Shown here one piece after another: positions 52,925 to 62,400 of a stretch of DNA of 64,000 bases. Both the position numbers and the translations under genes were made by a program. Source of the DNA: Verrucomicrobiota bacterium. Lineage in GTDB: Bacteria > Verrucomicrobiota > Verrucomicrobiia > Opitutales > Opitutaceae. Position 1 is the first letter of the stretch; every line of letters starts with the position of its first letter. The stretch lies in contig JACRQG010000048.1 in the NCBI GenBank assembly GCA_016222805.1, positions 1-64,000 on the forward strand. Reading direction: 5' to 3'. The notes beneath the pieces were generated by a model. It was not told the DNA's origin. It did not search any database and saw nothing but the letters and a program-made list of their open reading frames with translations.

Positions 52925-53374
52925 ATGTCCACCCACACCATCCGTCTCCACCGCGTCCTCCGGACCAAACCGGAAAAAGTCTACCGCGCCTTCCTCGAAC
53001 CGGACGCGATGGCGAAATGGCTGCCACCGTACGGCTTCACCGCCAAGGTCCACCATGCCGACGCCCGGGTGGGAGGGACCTTCCGGATGTCGTTCACGAA
53101 TTTCACCACCGGCGCCTCGCACGCCTTCGGCGGTTCCTACGTGGAACTCGTGCCCCACGAGCGCCTTCGCTACACGGACAAGTTCGACGATCCGAACCTC
53201 CCCGGGGAAATGCAGGTGACGGTGACACTGCGGCCGGTCGTCTGCGGCACCGAGGTGAACATCGAGCAGGCCGGGGTGCCCGCGGTGATCCCGGCGGAAA
53301 TGTGTTACCTCGGCTGGCAGGAATCCCTCGAACAGCTCGCCCGCCTCGTCGAGCCCGACATTCCGAACGGCTGA
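52925..53374 (+). CDS. AHSA1-type SRPBCC protein
   Basis: 149 residues from the ATG at 52925. Family pattern: HTIRLHRVLRTKPEKVYRAF, DAMAKWLPPYGF, GGTFRMSFTNF, ERLRYTDKFDD, VTVTLRPV and the closing LGWQESLEQLARLVEPDIP. Activator-of-HSP90-like proteins of bacteria bind hydrophobic ligands; specific function unknown. Stands alone, convergent with the metallophosphoesterase gene (30-bp gap) and unrelated to the glycosyltransferases. Confidence 0.92.
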   Translation: MSTHTIRLHRVLRTKPEKVYRAFLEPDAMAKWLPPYGFTAKVHHADARVGGTFRMSFTNFTTGASHAFGGSYVELVPHERLRYTDKFDDPNLPGEMQVTVTLRPVVCGTEVNIEQAGVPAVIPAEMCYLGWQESLEQLARLVEPDIPNG

Positions 53375-53404
53375 GTGGGCTGGCGCCAGGCCACGGGGCT
53401 CGAC

Positions 53405-54343
53405 TCAACGCCCCGAGGCGATCGTCCTTTCCACCCGGTCACGACTTCCGGTCGCAAACACCTCGATCCGGTCGGCGTGCAACCGCACCCGGCGCCAGTG
53501 GTTCACGCCATAGCCAAACGCGTGGGTGCGCACCTGCACCGTGCGCTTCGATTCGCCGAGCGCCAGATCGTCGATGCCATCCTTGTGGACGTGACCGGCC
53601 AGCACCAGGGCCACCTGCGGCGCCCGCGCCAACTCCGCCTTGATCGCCTGGGAGTTCGCATCGGCGCCCAGCGGCACATGGAGCGCTACGATCTTCACCG
53701 CCTTGCCGGAAGTCTCCATTTGACGGCGCAACCAGAACAACTGCTCGTGCGCCATCCGGAAGCCGCCCTTGTCATCGCTGCCCGCCGCCGAGTAGCCGTT
53801 GTCCAGCAGGACGAAGTGGTACTTCGTCTCGCCCGCCTGCTGCGTGAACGCCGTGTACGTGCCCTGCCGCAGACTCGGCACCGCCGCCCCCCACGCGGCT
53901 CGCGCCTCGCCCGCCACCGATTGATCCGCCGCCGGCTTGCCCGCCGCACTCACACCGTAGTGCGAAAGATCATGATTCCCCAGCAGGGCGAAGAGCGGCA
54001 CCGGACAAGGCCGCGTCGCACGCAGAAAGGCGTCGATCTGCCCGTGGACCCGCCGGCCATCGCCCGCCACGAAGCTGAAGCCGTCGATCAAATCCCCGGT
54101 GATCAGCACAAGGTCCACCCCCAGGGCGCGGACCTCTCCGCCCAGGAACTTCTCCAACGCCGGTCCGGTGTCCTTGAAGTGCACCCGTGCCTTCGCAATC
54201 GGCTCGGCCACCTCGCGAAGATCGGTCACGTGCGTGTCGGTGAGGTGGAGGAAATCCACCGTGGGCGCGGCGGGCAGGCTACCCGCGAGGTAGCACAACG
54301 CTGGCAGCAGCAGCCGCCGGAAAGATACGGCGCGAGGAATCAC
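53405..54343 (-). CDS. Exported calcineurin-like metallophosphoesterase
   Basis: 312 residues, signal peptide LLLPALCYLAGSLPAAP. All five metal motifs are visible: DTH (residues 36-38, HLTDTHVTD), ITGDLID, LLGNHDLSH, a lone His in VALHVPLG, and GHVHKDG. It hydrolyses phosphomono- or diesters in the periplasm; typical substrates in these loci are unknown. Minus strand, 171 bp downstream of the SGNH gene across a REP-like hairpin, so perhaps transcribed on its own. Confidence 0.93.
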   Translation of the reverse strand: MIPRAVSFRRLLLPALCYLAGSLPAAPTVDFLHLTDTHVTDLREVAEPIAKARVHFKDTGPALEKFLGGEVRALGVDLVLITGDLIDGFSFVAGDGRRVHGQIDAFLRATRPCPVPLFALLGNHDLSHYGVSAAGKPAADQSVAGEARAAWGAAVPSLRQGTYTAFTQQAGETKYHFVLLDNGYSAAGSDDKGGFRMAHEQLFWLRRQMETSGKAVKIVALHVPLGADANSQAIKAELARAPQVALVLAGHVHKDGIDDLALGESKRTVQVRTHAFGYGVNHWRRVRLHADRIEVFATGSRDRVERTIASGR

Positions 54344-54453
54344 GTGCCGTGACCTACTCCCCTGCCCCGCGGAACGTCAAATGTGTTCCCGATCACCCAA
54401 CCGCCGGTAACGCTGCTCCCGGCGGGCTGCTGGTGTCCAGGGACGACCGCCCC

Positions 54454-54480
54454 GGGGCCGGCCTCGCCGCGGCCGGCTAC
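54454..54480 (-). repeat. GTAG-REP-like hairpin
   Basis: Read on the minus strand, GTAG is followed by a 7-bp stem: GCCGGCC pairs with GGCCGGC around a 7-nt loop (54457-54477). It sits between the SGNH hydrolase and the metallophosphoesterase genes. Confidence 0.5.
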
Positions 54481-54514
54481 AACCGCCCATCAGCACAGGC
54501 ACCCGCCGGAACGC

Positions 54515-55912
54515 TCACTTCCGCACCAGCGCATACCGGTGCGGCTGCGGCTGGCAGGCGTCGCGGAGCTTCGCGGCCAGGGCGACGTACTCGCGCTCCA
54601 ATTCACTGCGCCGGGCAAAGGTCTCCAGCGCCGTCTTGATCCGGGCATCGGGCGCCTTGCCGTCCTTGGTCGACGCGGCGAGCCGTGCGGACAGCGCCTT
54701 CTCGACTGCGGCGGCATCGCTCACGTCGATCTTCGCCTTCGACAGCCCGTACAACTGCGACGCGAGGCCGCGCAACTGCTGGCCCACACTGGTCCGCTGG
54801 CCGCTGATGCGCGTGGCCGCCGCCGACTGCCGGTACTGCGGAGTCCGCTCGTTCTCCGCCAGATCCACTCCGGCCGCCAGCGCCGCGGCGGAAAACTCGC
54901 CCACCGGCTCGTCGTCGATGCGCAGCTCGTAATTGCCCGCCGCCAGCCCGGTCACGAGCAGCCGTTCCTGGTTCAGTTCCCGCATGAACGGCACCAGCGC
55001 GAGCGCCGGCTTCGCCTCGGCGGGCACCACCAGGGGCAGCGCCTGCTCCGTGCAGACAAAATTCACCCCGGCCGGCCCGGTCCGGACTTCGCTGATCGCG
55101 CAGTTCGCCGCCCCGCTGGCCTTCCCCGCCCGTGCGTCGACCCCAATTGTCGCCACCACCTTCGGCATTCCCTGCGCCCGCAGGAAGACATAGCCCATCA
55201 CGAAATGTCCGACCGGTCCCGGGTGCACGCGGTCCGGCCCCACGACCGTGAAGGACGAATCCTTCGTCTGCTCCCGCGTGTTGATCGCGTTCATCACACG
55301 ATCGAAGTCCACCAGCCCGGTGCCGTACTCCTTCGCCCAACCGCGGACCTTGTCCGCGAAACGACCAAGGGCCGCGTTGCCGCCGACGCTGACCGTCGTG
55401 CTCGCCGTCGCCAGCTTCGTGGTCTCGTCGTAAATCGACGGGGTGATCAACGTCAGCCGCGCCCCCGCGGCCTGCAGGCGACCGATCAGCTGCCGCATGC
55501 TCTCTTCGTACTTGGTGAGCGAAGCCTGCCGCCGCGCCTCCACCTCCGGGGTGAGGGTCACGCCACGGTAGTCTCCGTGCCCGACATCGTTCATCCCGAG
55601 CATGATGGTCGCCGCCGTCGGCCGGTGGGCGAGAATGTCGACGTTCAGGCGGTACTTCTCGTCGGACATGATGCCGCTCGCGCGATCGCCTCCGATGCCG
55701 CAATTGAACGTTGTCAGCGGGCGATCGGGGAAACGTGTGGCGTAGTACAGCGTGACGATCGCGTGGTACGTGCCCCCGTGGGTGATGCTGTCGCCGACGA
55801 AGCAGACCACGTCACCGGAACGAAACGGCGGCGCGGAACCGAAGTCCTCGGCCGCAACCAGCGGCGCCACGACCGCCATCCACAGGGCAATCACGCAAGC
55901 AGGGGTACGCAT
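54515..55912 (-). CDS. Exported SGNH/GDSL hydrolase with C-terminal extension
   Basis: 465 residues from the ATG at 55912 (signal peptide RTPACVIALWMAVVAPLVAA). SGNH blocks: VCFVGDSITHGGTYH with nucleophile Ser 42, NCGIGGDRASGI, LGMNDVGHGDY and the Asp-His end PDRVHPGPVGH. After the catalytic domain, a further 200 residues of beta- and helix-rich sequence (ALVPFMRELNQERLL onward) have no recognised match. Likely an esterase or acetylhydrolase acting on exported glycan. It follows the GH106 pair on the same strand after 249 bp, across two palindromes. Confidence 0.9.
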   Translation of the reverse strand: MRTPACVIALWMAVVAPLVAAEDFGSAPPFRSGDVVCFVGDSITHGGTYHAIVTLYYATRFPDRPLTTFNCGIGGDRASGIMSDEKYRLNVDILAHRPTAATIMLGMNDVGHGDYRGVTLTPEVEARRQASLTKYEESMRQLIGRLQAAGARLTLITPSIYDETTKLATASTTVSVGGNAALGRFADKVRGWAKEYGTGLVDFDRVMNAINTREQTKDSSFTVVGPDRVHPGPVGHFVMGYVFLRAQGMPKVVATIGVDARAGKASGAANCAISEVRTGPAGVNFVCTEQALPLVVPAEAKPALALVPFMRELNQERLLVTGLAAGNYELRIDDEPVGEFSAAALAAGVDLAENERTPQYRQSAAATRISGQRTSVGQQLRGLASQLYGLSKAKIDVSDAAAVEKALSARLAASTKDGKAPDARIKTALETFARRSELEREYVALAAKLRDACQPQPHRYALVRK

Positions 55913-55980
55913 CCCCCCAGCCTCACACGGTCCGCCGCCCCCGGGCAAGCCACTCCGCCACCCCGGTTCCCGCCAGGAGA

Positions 55981-56114
55981 AAGCAACCTATTGGGTTACT
56001 TTGCCCTTTCGCGGCGCCCGCGCGGGAGGAAGGCGGCAGCGACGTGATTTCTGGCCGCACCGTCCGCGACGCCCGCGTCGTGACCTCCAACCCGTGTAAC
56101 CTATTGGGTTACAC
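55981..56114. promoter_or_regulatory. Two copies of a palindromic box, candidate operator
   Basis: AACCTATTGGGTTAC occurs at 55986-56000 and again at 56098-56112, 112 bp apart. The second is embedded in arms GTGTAACC (56094-56101) and GGTTACAC (56107-56114) with a 5-nt spacer; the first has arms AAAGCAACC and GGTTACTTT with one mismatch. They are AT-richer than their surroundings and lie between the GH106 pair and the SGNH gene, 69 bp before the SGNH ATG. A regulator-binding pair is likely but unassigned. Confidence 0.55.
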
Positions 56115-56161
56115 CTCCGCTTCTGCGTCCCTCGCGACGACGGGCGGCGGGGCGGACCGGG

Positions 56162-59100
56162 TCAGGGAGTGGCCGGGCTCGCGATCATCAGCCGCACCGG
56201 CCCCAGCAGGCCCGAGGGCAGCAGCGGCGTGTCGGCCTTGAAGGGATTGCGGGTCGTCCAGGAGCGGCGCTGCTCCACCGGCAGCGCGACATCGCCGATC
56301 AGGCGATTGGGCCAGAGGTTTGCCACCGTGATCTCGAGCTCGTTGGCGCCTGGTCGCAGCGCCGGGGAAAGATCGACCCGCCAGGGCGCGCACCACCGGA
56401 CCCCGAGATCGCGGCCGTTGAGTTGCACCCGCGCCATCACCTCGACCCGGCCGAGGTCCAGCCAGAGCGCCGCCGCGCCATCCGCGACCTCAAAGCGGGT
56501 GCGGTACGTCGCCAGGCCGGAGTAGTGCCGCACGCGCGGATCCTCGAGGCGACTCCAGTCTTCCAAACGGGTCCACGCCAGGGGCTGATCCGGGCCGCCG
56601 GCCTGCACCTCGAACTGCACCTGCCAGGGTCCGGGCAGCGTCTGCCGCTCCTGAAAAGCAGCGAAGTTGCCTTCCCCAGCGGGGACGGTGCGGCCGGGCT
56701 CCGGCGGGGCGAACACCACGAAGCAGGACTGCTCCGGTTCGAAACGCAGCGGCACCGTCGTGCGCCCGCCCTTCTCGGAAAACACGGGCAGCGGCCGCCG
56801 CGCGCCCGTGTCCGGATCCCACAGTTCCGGCGCCCGCCCGGCGACCCGGAACACCGCGTGGACGTCCACGACCCTCGCTTCGCGATTTGCCACGAAATAG
56901 ACCTCCGTCTCCCCCACCTGCCGATGGGTGTAGCGCAGCGGACCATTGGACTCGAAGTCCGGCACCACGCCCTGGCGTGCCAGCTCCGCGGCCGCGATCG
57001 CGTAGTCGCCGTACTGCACGGGCTCCCGACCCCGCTCCACCGGCACCGTGGCATCCCACACGATCCGCCCGCGGCCGAGTTCGCGCGCCTTCACGTTCCC
57101 CCCATCGCACGGCCCCCAGATCTCCTCGGCCAGGCGCTGCACCTCCGCGTCACACTGCGGGTAACCCTGCAACCCCGGAGACTTGGCCGGCCGCGGCCCA
57201 ATCACCGTCGCGCCTGCGCGCACCAGTTCCCCGACCTTGCGCAACAGGGCCGGGGTCATGGTGTCTCGCTCCGGCAGCACCAACACCCGGTAACTCATGC
57301 CTCCGGCGAGCAGGAGGCGGCCGTCGCGCACCTGGGCCTGCTCGAGCAGGGTTTCCGGGGCACAGCCGTCGAAGTTGTAGCCAAGGCGATCGGGCCACAC
57401 GCCGCGCGTCGCCGACGGGGGTGGTCGGAAGATCAGCGGCGCGCCCTCCGCGGCGAGGTAGAGAATGTCCGCCACCGGCCGCCCCTGCCGCAGGAGCCAC
57501 TGGCAGCGCGCGAGGTAGCGGTGGTACGCCGGCACGAACGGCCACCAGGTTTGCGTGTGCTCCCAATGCACCCCGTACGATCCCATCGTCATGCCGGGAC
57601 GACGTCCGGGCCAGGGCTGGTGTTGGAATCGGTGGAACGCGATGCGGTTCACCCCGGCGGCAAACGCCCAGTCGCCGAGGGTCTTCATGTTGCCGGGGAA
57701 GGCACGCCAGTCCTCTCCCGGGTTGGAGGTGAACGCCTCCGCGGCCACCACCTCGCGTCCGAGGGTGTGCGCGATCGAGGCCGCCTCGATCACGCTGTAA
57801 GCCGTGTCGAATCCCTTCCACCAGAACTCGCACATCGGCACGTCCGCCACCGCCCCCAGGCTCAGATCGGCGCCAGGATTCATGTCGTAGGGTTCGCTCG
57901 AGAACTTGAGCCCGTGCCGATGGGCGAAATCTCGCAGCCGTCCGACGTGGTGCGCCAGCACCAGCTCCTGCGCGGTCTGGCGGAGATCCCAGAGGAACCG
58001 TTCCGACGTCTCGACACCGCCCACGATCCGTCCGGTCATCGCGGGCAACCACGGCAGGGGATCGTACCCACGGCGCCGCTGGAACTCCGATCGAAAGTTC
58101 TCGGACCAGTTTTGCGCGCTCATCTCCCAGCTGTCGAAATGCAGCGTGGTCAGCCCGCGACCGGGCCGGCGGGACGGGCCGATCTCCTGGATCAACTTCC
58201 CCGCGAACTGCTCGAGGTGCGCATCGAGCGCGGCCGGCTCAAACTTGTCGCTCTCGAAGCCGAGGCCGGGGTTCGGCGCGGGCCGTGTGGTCTGCCCCGT
58301 CGCAGTGCGCCCGAACCGCAGGATTGTCCACTCCCCCGCCGGCACCTCCCATTCGAGACGTCCGTCAGCGCTGAGCCGCGCCGTGAGGTCGACGATGCCG
58401 TCGCGGGCAATGACCTCTCCGGACGGAACCTCCTCATGCCGCGCGGGCGCTGGCAGGAAGGGCTTCACCCGCGGCTGCGACGAATACGGCGCGCGCAGAT
58501 ACAGCGCCTTTTCGTCGACGTCGGCGAGGCGGTGGCCGCCCAATGGCTTCCGAAACGCCAGCACGGCGACGTCGCGGTAGTACTCCTTCCAGAGCCGCGC
58601 GAGTTCCGGCGTGAGCGTGCGCTCCCCGAAGAAGGGTGTCCGCGGCGCCGGACGCGGCAATGGACCCGCGAACCGCTGCGGTCCGGTGACTGTCGTCTCG
58701 CTCGCCACCAGGTGCTGCATCGACTGCTCCGGTTTCACCCAGGGACCGCCGGTGCCGCACCAACCCGGCCCGGTGCCGAGGGCGATTTCAATCCCGAGTC
58801 GGTCCGCCTCGCGCACGGCATGCCCGAAGAGTTCACGCCAGGCCGGGCTCATGAACTCCACGGGCCCGCGCGGGATGCCGATGTTCACTTCGAGGAAGAT
58901 CGCCCCGCCGATGCCGGCCGCGCGCATCGCCTCCAGGTCGGCGGTGAGGCCCTCGCGCGTGAGATTGCCGTCCATGAAGTACCAATAGACCCACGGTCGC
59001 GCGGAATCGGGGGGAGTGGCGAAGCCATCGGCCAACTCCGTCGCAGCCGGGGCGGCGACCGCCAGCGAGGCCATCAGCCCGCCCAGGAGCGGGCCGACCA

Positions 59101-59230
59101 GGAACCGCAGGGAGTGCCGACGCAGGCAGCTGCCTCTGCGGCCACCTCCCTCCGTGCTTTTCCGAAGTTCGGGTACAACGGTTGCCGGGGTTTCGTCCCC
59201 GATCTCGAGTCGAGTCGCGCGGGTTTTCAT
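56162..59230 (-). CDS. GH106-like exported alpha-L-rhamnosidase, copy 1
   Basis: 1,022 residues. The start MKTRATRLEIGDETPATVV gives a long N-terminus before a hydrophobic signal-like helix (LRFLVGPLLGGLMASLAVAA), but it lies one base after the stop of the preceding GH106 gene, favouring it. GH106 motifs: RPWVYWYFMDGNLTREGLTA, ADLEAMRAAGIGGAIFLEVN, LGTGPGWCGTGGPWVKPEQS, and later CEFWWKGFDTAYSVIEAAS and VVAAEAFTSNPGEDWRAFP. A C-terminal jelly roll (GRVEVMARVQLNGRDLGVRW) ends with NLWPNRLIGD. Family members release rhamnose from plant pectin RG-II or other rhamnose glycans. Tandem with copy 2; paralog, not duplicate. Confidence 0.92.
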   Translation of the reverse strand: MKTRATRLEIGDETPATVVPELRKSTEGGGRRGSCLRRHSLRFLVGPLLGGLMASLAVAAPAATELADGFATPPDSARPWVYWYFMDGNLTREGLTADLEAMRAAGIGGAIFLEVNIGIPRGPVEFMSPAWRELFGHAVREADRLGIEIALGTGPGWCGTGGPWVKPEQSMQHLVASETTVTGPQRFAGPLPRPAPRTPFFGERTLTPELARLWKEYYRDVAVLAFRKPLGGHRLADVDEKALYLRAPYSSQPRVKPFLPAPARHEEVPSGEVIARDGIVDLTARLSADGRLEWEVPAGEWTILRFGRTATGQTTRPAPNPGLGFESDKFEPAALDAHLEQFAGKLIQEIGPSRRPGRGLTTLHFDSWEMSAQNWSENFRSEFQRRRGYDPLPWLPAMTGRIVGGVETSERFLWDLRQTAQELVLAHHVGRLRDFAHRHGLKFSSEPYDMNPGADLSLGAVADVPMCEFWWKGFDTAYSVIEAASIAHTLGREVVAAEAFTSNPGEDWRAFPGNMKTLGDWAFAAGVNRIAFHRFQHQPWPGRRPGMTMGSYGVHWEHTQTWWPFVPAYHRYLARCQWLLRQGRPVADILYLAAEGAPLIFRPPPSATRGVWPDRLGYNFDGCAPETLLEQAQVRDGRLLLAGGMSYRVLVLPERDTMTPALLRKVGELVRAGATVIGPRPAKSPGLQGYPQCDAEVQRLAEEIWGPCDGGNVKARELGRGRIVWDATVPVERGREPVQYGDYAIAAAELARQGVVPDFESNGPLRYTHRQVGETEVYFVANREARVVDVHAVFRVAGRAPELWDPDTGARRPLPVFSEKGGRTTVPLRFEPEQSCFVVFAPPEPGRTVPAGEGNFAAFQERQTLPGPWQVQFEVQAGGPDQPLAWTRLEDWSRLEDPRVRHYSGLATYRTRFEVADGAAALWLDLGRVEVMARVQLNGRDLGVRWCAPWRVDLSPALRPGANELEITVANLWPNRLIGDVALPVEQRRSWTTRNPFKADTPLLPSGLLGPVRLMIASPATP

Positions 59231-59231
59231 G

Positions 59232-62144
59232 TCAAGGAGCGGCCAGTTGGATCGTCACCGGCCCAAGCAAGCCGGAGGAGGCCAGCGGCGAGTCCTTCTG
59301 GTAATGCCGGGCCGTGGTGAAGGTGTAGCGGCCGGAGGGCCGCGGGCCGCCCTGCCGGAACCACTCCGGCCATTCGAGCAGGGTTTCGAAGTCCTTCCAC
59401 TTGCCATCGAGCGGCAGGTGTTCGTCGCCGATCAGGCGGTTGACCCAAAGGTTCACCACGTCGATCTCGAGTTGGTTTCGCCCGCGCCGGGCCGCCGCGG
59501 TGATGTCGACGCGGTACGGCGGTTTCCATGCGACGCCACAGTCCCGCCCATTGACACGCACGCGCGCCATGACCTCGACCGTCCCGAGGTCGAGGAAGGT
59601 CCCCGGCGACAGGTCCGCGAGCTCGAACTCCCGGGAGTACGTCGCCGTGCCGCTGAAGAACCGGATGCCGGGCTCCGCGTGCTGGCTCCAGTCGGCAAGT
59701 CGCGCGAAGGACACCGTCTCCTTCGGCCCGCCCCAGCGCGGATCGAACCTCACGGCCCAGGGTCCTTCCAGCGCCTGCAGCGCCCGATACTCCGGCCAGT
59801 TTCGCCCCGCGGCCACCGCTGCCGGGCCCACGTCCCCCGCGCGAAACACCACGAACCAACTCTGCATGGGCGCAAAACGCAGCGGCACCGCGGTCCGGCC
59901 CGCGCGTACTTCGAACGCCGGGAGCTCGCGCCTCGCCCCCGTTTCCGGATCCCAGAGCTCCGGACGCTTTCCGCTAACCCGAAACGTGCAGACGACGTCG
60001 CGCCCGCGATTCTCCGGGTGGGAAACGAAGTAGACCTCGGTGCCCCCGACGCGGCGGTGCACATAGGAAAGGCCCTCCCCCTCGAAGTCCGGCGCGAGCC
60101 CGTCCTGCGTGAAGACCTCGGCCATGGTCCGCCCGGAGATCACGCGACCGCCATCCCACAGCTCGGCTGCGATCTTCTCCAGCTCGGCGTCGGCGCGCGG
60201 ATGGTCGGTCAGGCCCGGCGTGCCGCGCGGTCGCGGGCCGCCCACGACCCGCGCTCCCGCGGCGACCAGGTCGCGGATCCGGCGGGCCAAGGGCAGCGTC
60301 ATCCGCTCCGCGTCGGGCAGGCGCAGGTAGCGGTAACTCATGCCCGACGGCAGCACCACCCGCCCGTCCTTCACCGTCATCTTCGCCACCAACTCCGCCG
60401 CGCACAGGTCGAAATCGTACCCGGAAGGGAGCGCGAAGGTCATGTCGTTCACATTGAGCGGTGCGCCCTCGCCGAACCACACGCAGACGTCGGCAACCGG
60501 TTCACCCTGCTGCAGCAGGTGCTGGCAGCGCGCGAGGTAGTCCATCCACGGCCCGCTGTAGCTCCACCAGGTATTGTGTCGTTGGAGGTGTTCGCCCCAT
60601 TTGCGGTGCGTGAGACCCGGCACCATCGCGTCGTAGGCCTGGTGCGCCGAGAGGTGGAAGATCACGCGGTTGAGCCCCTCGCAAAACTTCTGATCGCCCA
60701 TTGCCTTCAGGAGGAACGGGTGGTCGCGCCAGCCGCGATCAGACGTGAACGCCTCGGCCCCGATGATTGACCGCCCGTAGGTGTGCGCCGCCGACGCCAT
60801 GACCTTCGTCGAGCGCTCGTATCCGGGTTTCAACCTCGGGAAGCGTTCGTCGCCGGTGGCCCAAAACTCGCTGATCGGGAAGTCGCCGACCCCGGCGTAA
60901 GCGAGGTTGTCGATGCAGAGGTGGCCGTAGGCTTCGGTGGAGAACTTGATCCCAAAGGGCCGCGCCCGGTCGCGCAAGCGTCCGGCATAATGCGCGAGGT
61001 GCAGCTCGCTCACCGTGGCCCGCACGTCCCAGAGAAATCGCTCCGACAACTCCGGGTTGCCCACGACGCGCCCGGCCAACACCGGGAGCCACCGCCGCAG
61101 GTCGTACCCGCGGCGCGCCCGGAATTCCGCCGGAAAGGTGGCGGTCCAGTTCTGTCCTCCCGCCTCCCAACTGTCCACGTGCACGTACTTCAGGGTCCGG
61201 CCCGCCGCCGCGCCGGCGGCGGTGAAGATCGGCTTCAAGAACGCATCGAAGTGCGCGTCGATGCCGGCGGTCGCGAGACGATCACACTCCAGGCCCACCG
61301 CGGCGCCCGGGCTTGGTCGCGTCATCTTGTAGTTGGAGGCGTGCCCGCAGCGCAGGATGAGCCAGCGTCCGGGCGGCGCGTCCCAGGCGAGGCGCCCGTC
61401 CGCGTCCAGCCGGCCGGTCAGATCGATCACCTGCTCGAGCGGCACCACCGCCCCGGCCGGCGGCAGGGTCTTCACCCCGCGCGGCAACCGCCAGTCGGCA
61501 CCGTCCTTGAGATTGAGCTCCGGGAGACGATAGGCCCGGGCCGCGGCGGCCGCCGGAGCGGGAATCGCGAGCACCGCCACGTCGCGGTACGAGTCGATCG
61601 TCTCCACCTGCTGCCGCACCCTTTCCGGCAGGGCCGCCCCCGGCCGCAGCCAGGCCGAGAGGTTCTTCGGTACGACCGGCCGGGGCACGACGAGGCTTAC
61701 CGGGCGCCCGCCGTCGACTTCGGTTTCGCTCCAGTAGAGCTTCTGCATCGAGAGTTCGGGCGTGATGTGGGGCCCGCCGCTCCCGTAGCCGAAGTCCACG
61801 GAGAGATCGAATTCCAGGCCGAGGCGGTCGCACTCGCGAATCGCCCATTGCATGGCGTCGTGCCACTGCGGGCTGAGCGCCACCATCGGACCCTCCGGCG
61901 CCCACCACGGCCCACTCACCTCCATCCAGAGCACACCGCCGATGCCCACCCGCTGCATCGCCTCCAGGTCGGCGGTGATGCCCGCCTTGGTGATGTTGCC
62001 GTTGATCCAGAACCAGAACACCCAGGGCCGGGCCGAGGCGGGAGGGGCCGCGAAACCCCCGGCGAGCGTTGCAGCATCCCCCGCGGAAAGCGGGGCCACC
62101 AGCAGGCTGAACACGAAGGCGACCAAGCGGAGGTGAGGTTTCAT
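59232..62144 (-). CDS. GH106-like exported alpha-L-rhamnosidase, copy 2
   Basis: 970 residues from the ATG at 62144 with a signal peptide (MKPHLRLVAFVFSLLVAPLSAG). Same order of blocks as copy 1: RPWVFWFWINGNITKAGITA, DLEAMQRVGIGGVLWMEVSG, VDFGYGSGGPHITPELSMQK, FWATGDERFPRLKPGYERST, GAEAFTSDRGWRDHPF, and a C-terminal LGTVEVMARVRVNGRDCGVA. The sites differ enough (GYGSGGPH against GWCGTGGPW) for different linkage preference. Preceded by a partial TonB receptor gene upstream (about 256 bp) on the same strand, a typical uptake-and-degradation arrangement. Stop and next start are spaced by one base. Confidence 0.92.
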   Translation of the reverse strand: MKPHLRLVAFVFSLLVAPLSAGDAATLAGGFAAPPASARPWVFWFWINGNITKAGITADLEAMQRVGIGGVLWMEVSGPWWAPEGPMVALSPQWHDAMQWAIRECDRLGLEFDLSVDFGYGSGGPHITPELSMQKLYWSETEVDGGRPVSLVVPRPVVPKNLSAWLRPGAALPERVRQQVETIDSYRDVAVLAIPAPAAAAARAYRLPELNLKDGADWRLPRGVKTLPPAGAVVPLEQVIDLTGRLDADGRLAWDAPPGRWLILRCGHASNYKMTRPSPGAAVGLECDRLATAGIDAHFDAFLKPIFTAAGAAAGRTLKYVHVDSWEAGGQNWTATFPAEFRARRGYDLRRWLPVLAGRVVGNPELSERFLWDVRATVSELHLAHYAGRLRDRARPFGIKFSTEAYGHLCIDNLAYAGVGDFPISEFWATGDERFPRLKPGYERSTKVMASAAHTYGRSIIGAEAFTSDRGWRDHPFLLKAMGDQKFCEGLNRVIFHLSAHQAYDAMVPGLTHRKWGEHLQRHNTWWSYSGPWMDYLARCQHLLQQGEPVADVCVWFGEGAPLNVNDMTFALPSGYDFDLCAAELVAKMTVKDGRVVLPSGMSYRYLRLPDAERMTLPLARRIRDLVAAGARVVGGPRPRGTPGLTDHPRADAELEKIAAELWDGGRVISGRTMAEVFTQDGLAPDFEGEGLSYVHRRVGGTEVYFVSHPENRGRDVVCTFRVSGKRPELWDPETGARRELPAFEVRAGRTAVPLRFAPMQSWFVVFRAGDVGPAAVAAGRNWPEYRALQALEGPWAVRFDPRWGGPKETVSFARLADWSQHAEPGIRFFSGTATYSREFELADLSPGTFLDLGTVEVMARVRVNGRDCGVAWKPPYRVDITAAARRGRNQLEIDVVNLWVNRLIGDEHLPLDGKWKDFETLLEWPEWFRQGGPRPSGRYTFTTARHYQKDSPLASSGLLGPVTIQLAAP

Positions 62145-62169
62145 GACGTCAGTCTGGTTGAAAAGGTGG

Positions 62170-62189
62170 GCGGGGAGCCCTCGCCCCGC
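62170..62189 (-). terminator. Hairpin between TonB receptor and GH106 genes
   Basis: On the minus strand GCGGGG pairs with CCCCGC around an 8-nt loop, followed by CCACCTTTTC. It could terminate the receptor transcript or attenuate read-through into the GH106 pair. The T-run is only four bases, so the call is weak. The rest of the 257-bp gap (62145-62400) shows nothing else clear. Confidence 0.35.
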
Positions 62190-62400
62190 GTCGCTAGGGC
62201 AAGCCGTCAGGGGCGTCCGCGAAACCCGCGCTTCCCGGCGGCCTGCCAAGAGTCCGGCGGCGGTGGATCCCGTGGCCACGGCGTGGAGGCACCCCGTCCA
62301 ACGAAATGTGGGCGAAACCTGGCCGCGGGCCTGACGGTCGGTGCAGATGACAGGGCATGAGGAGATTGGCTGTCTAGCGGCAGCAGGGTGACGTGGACGA

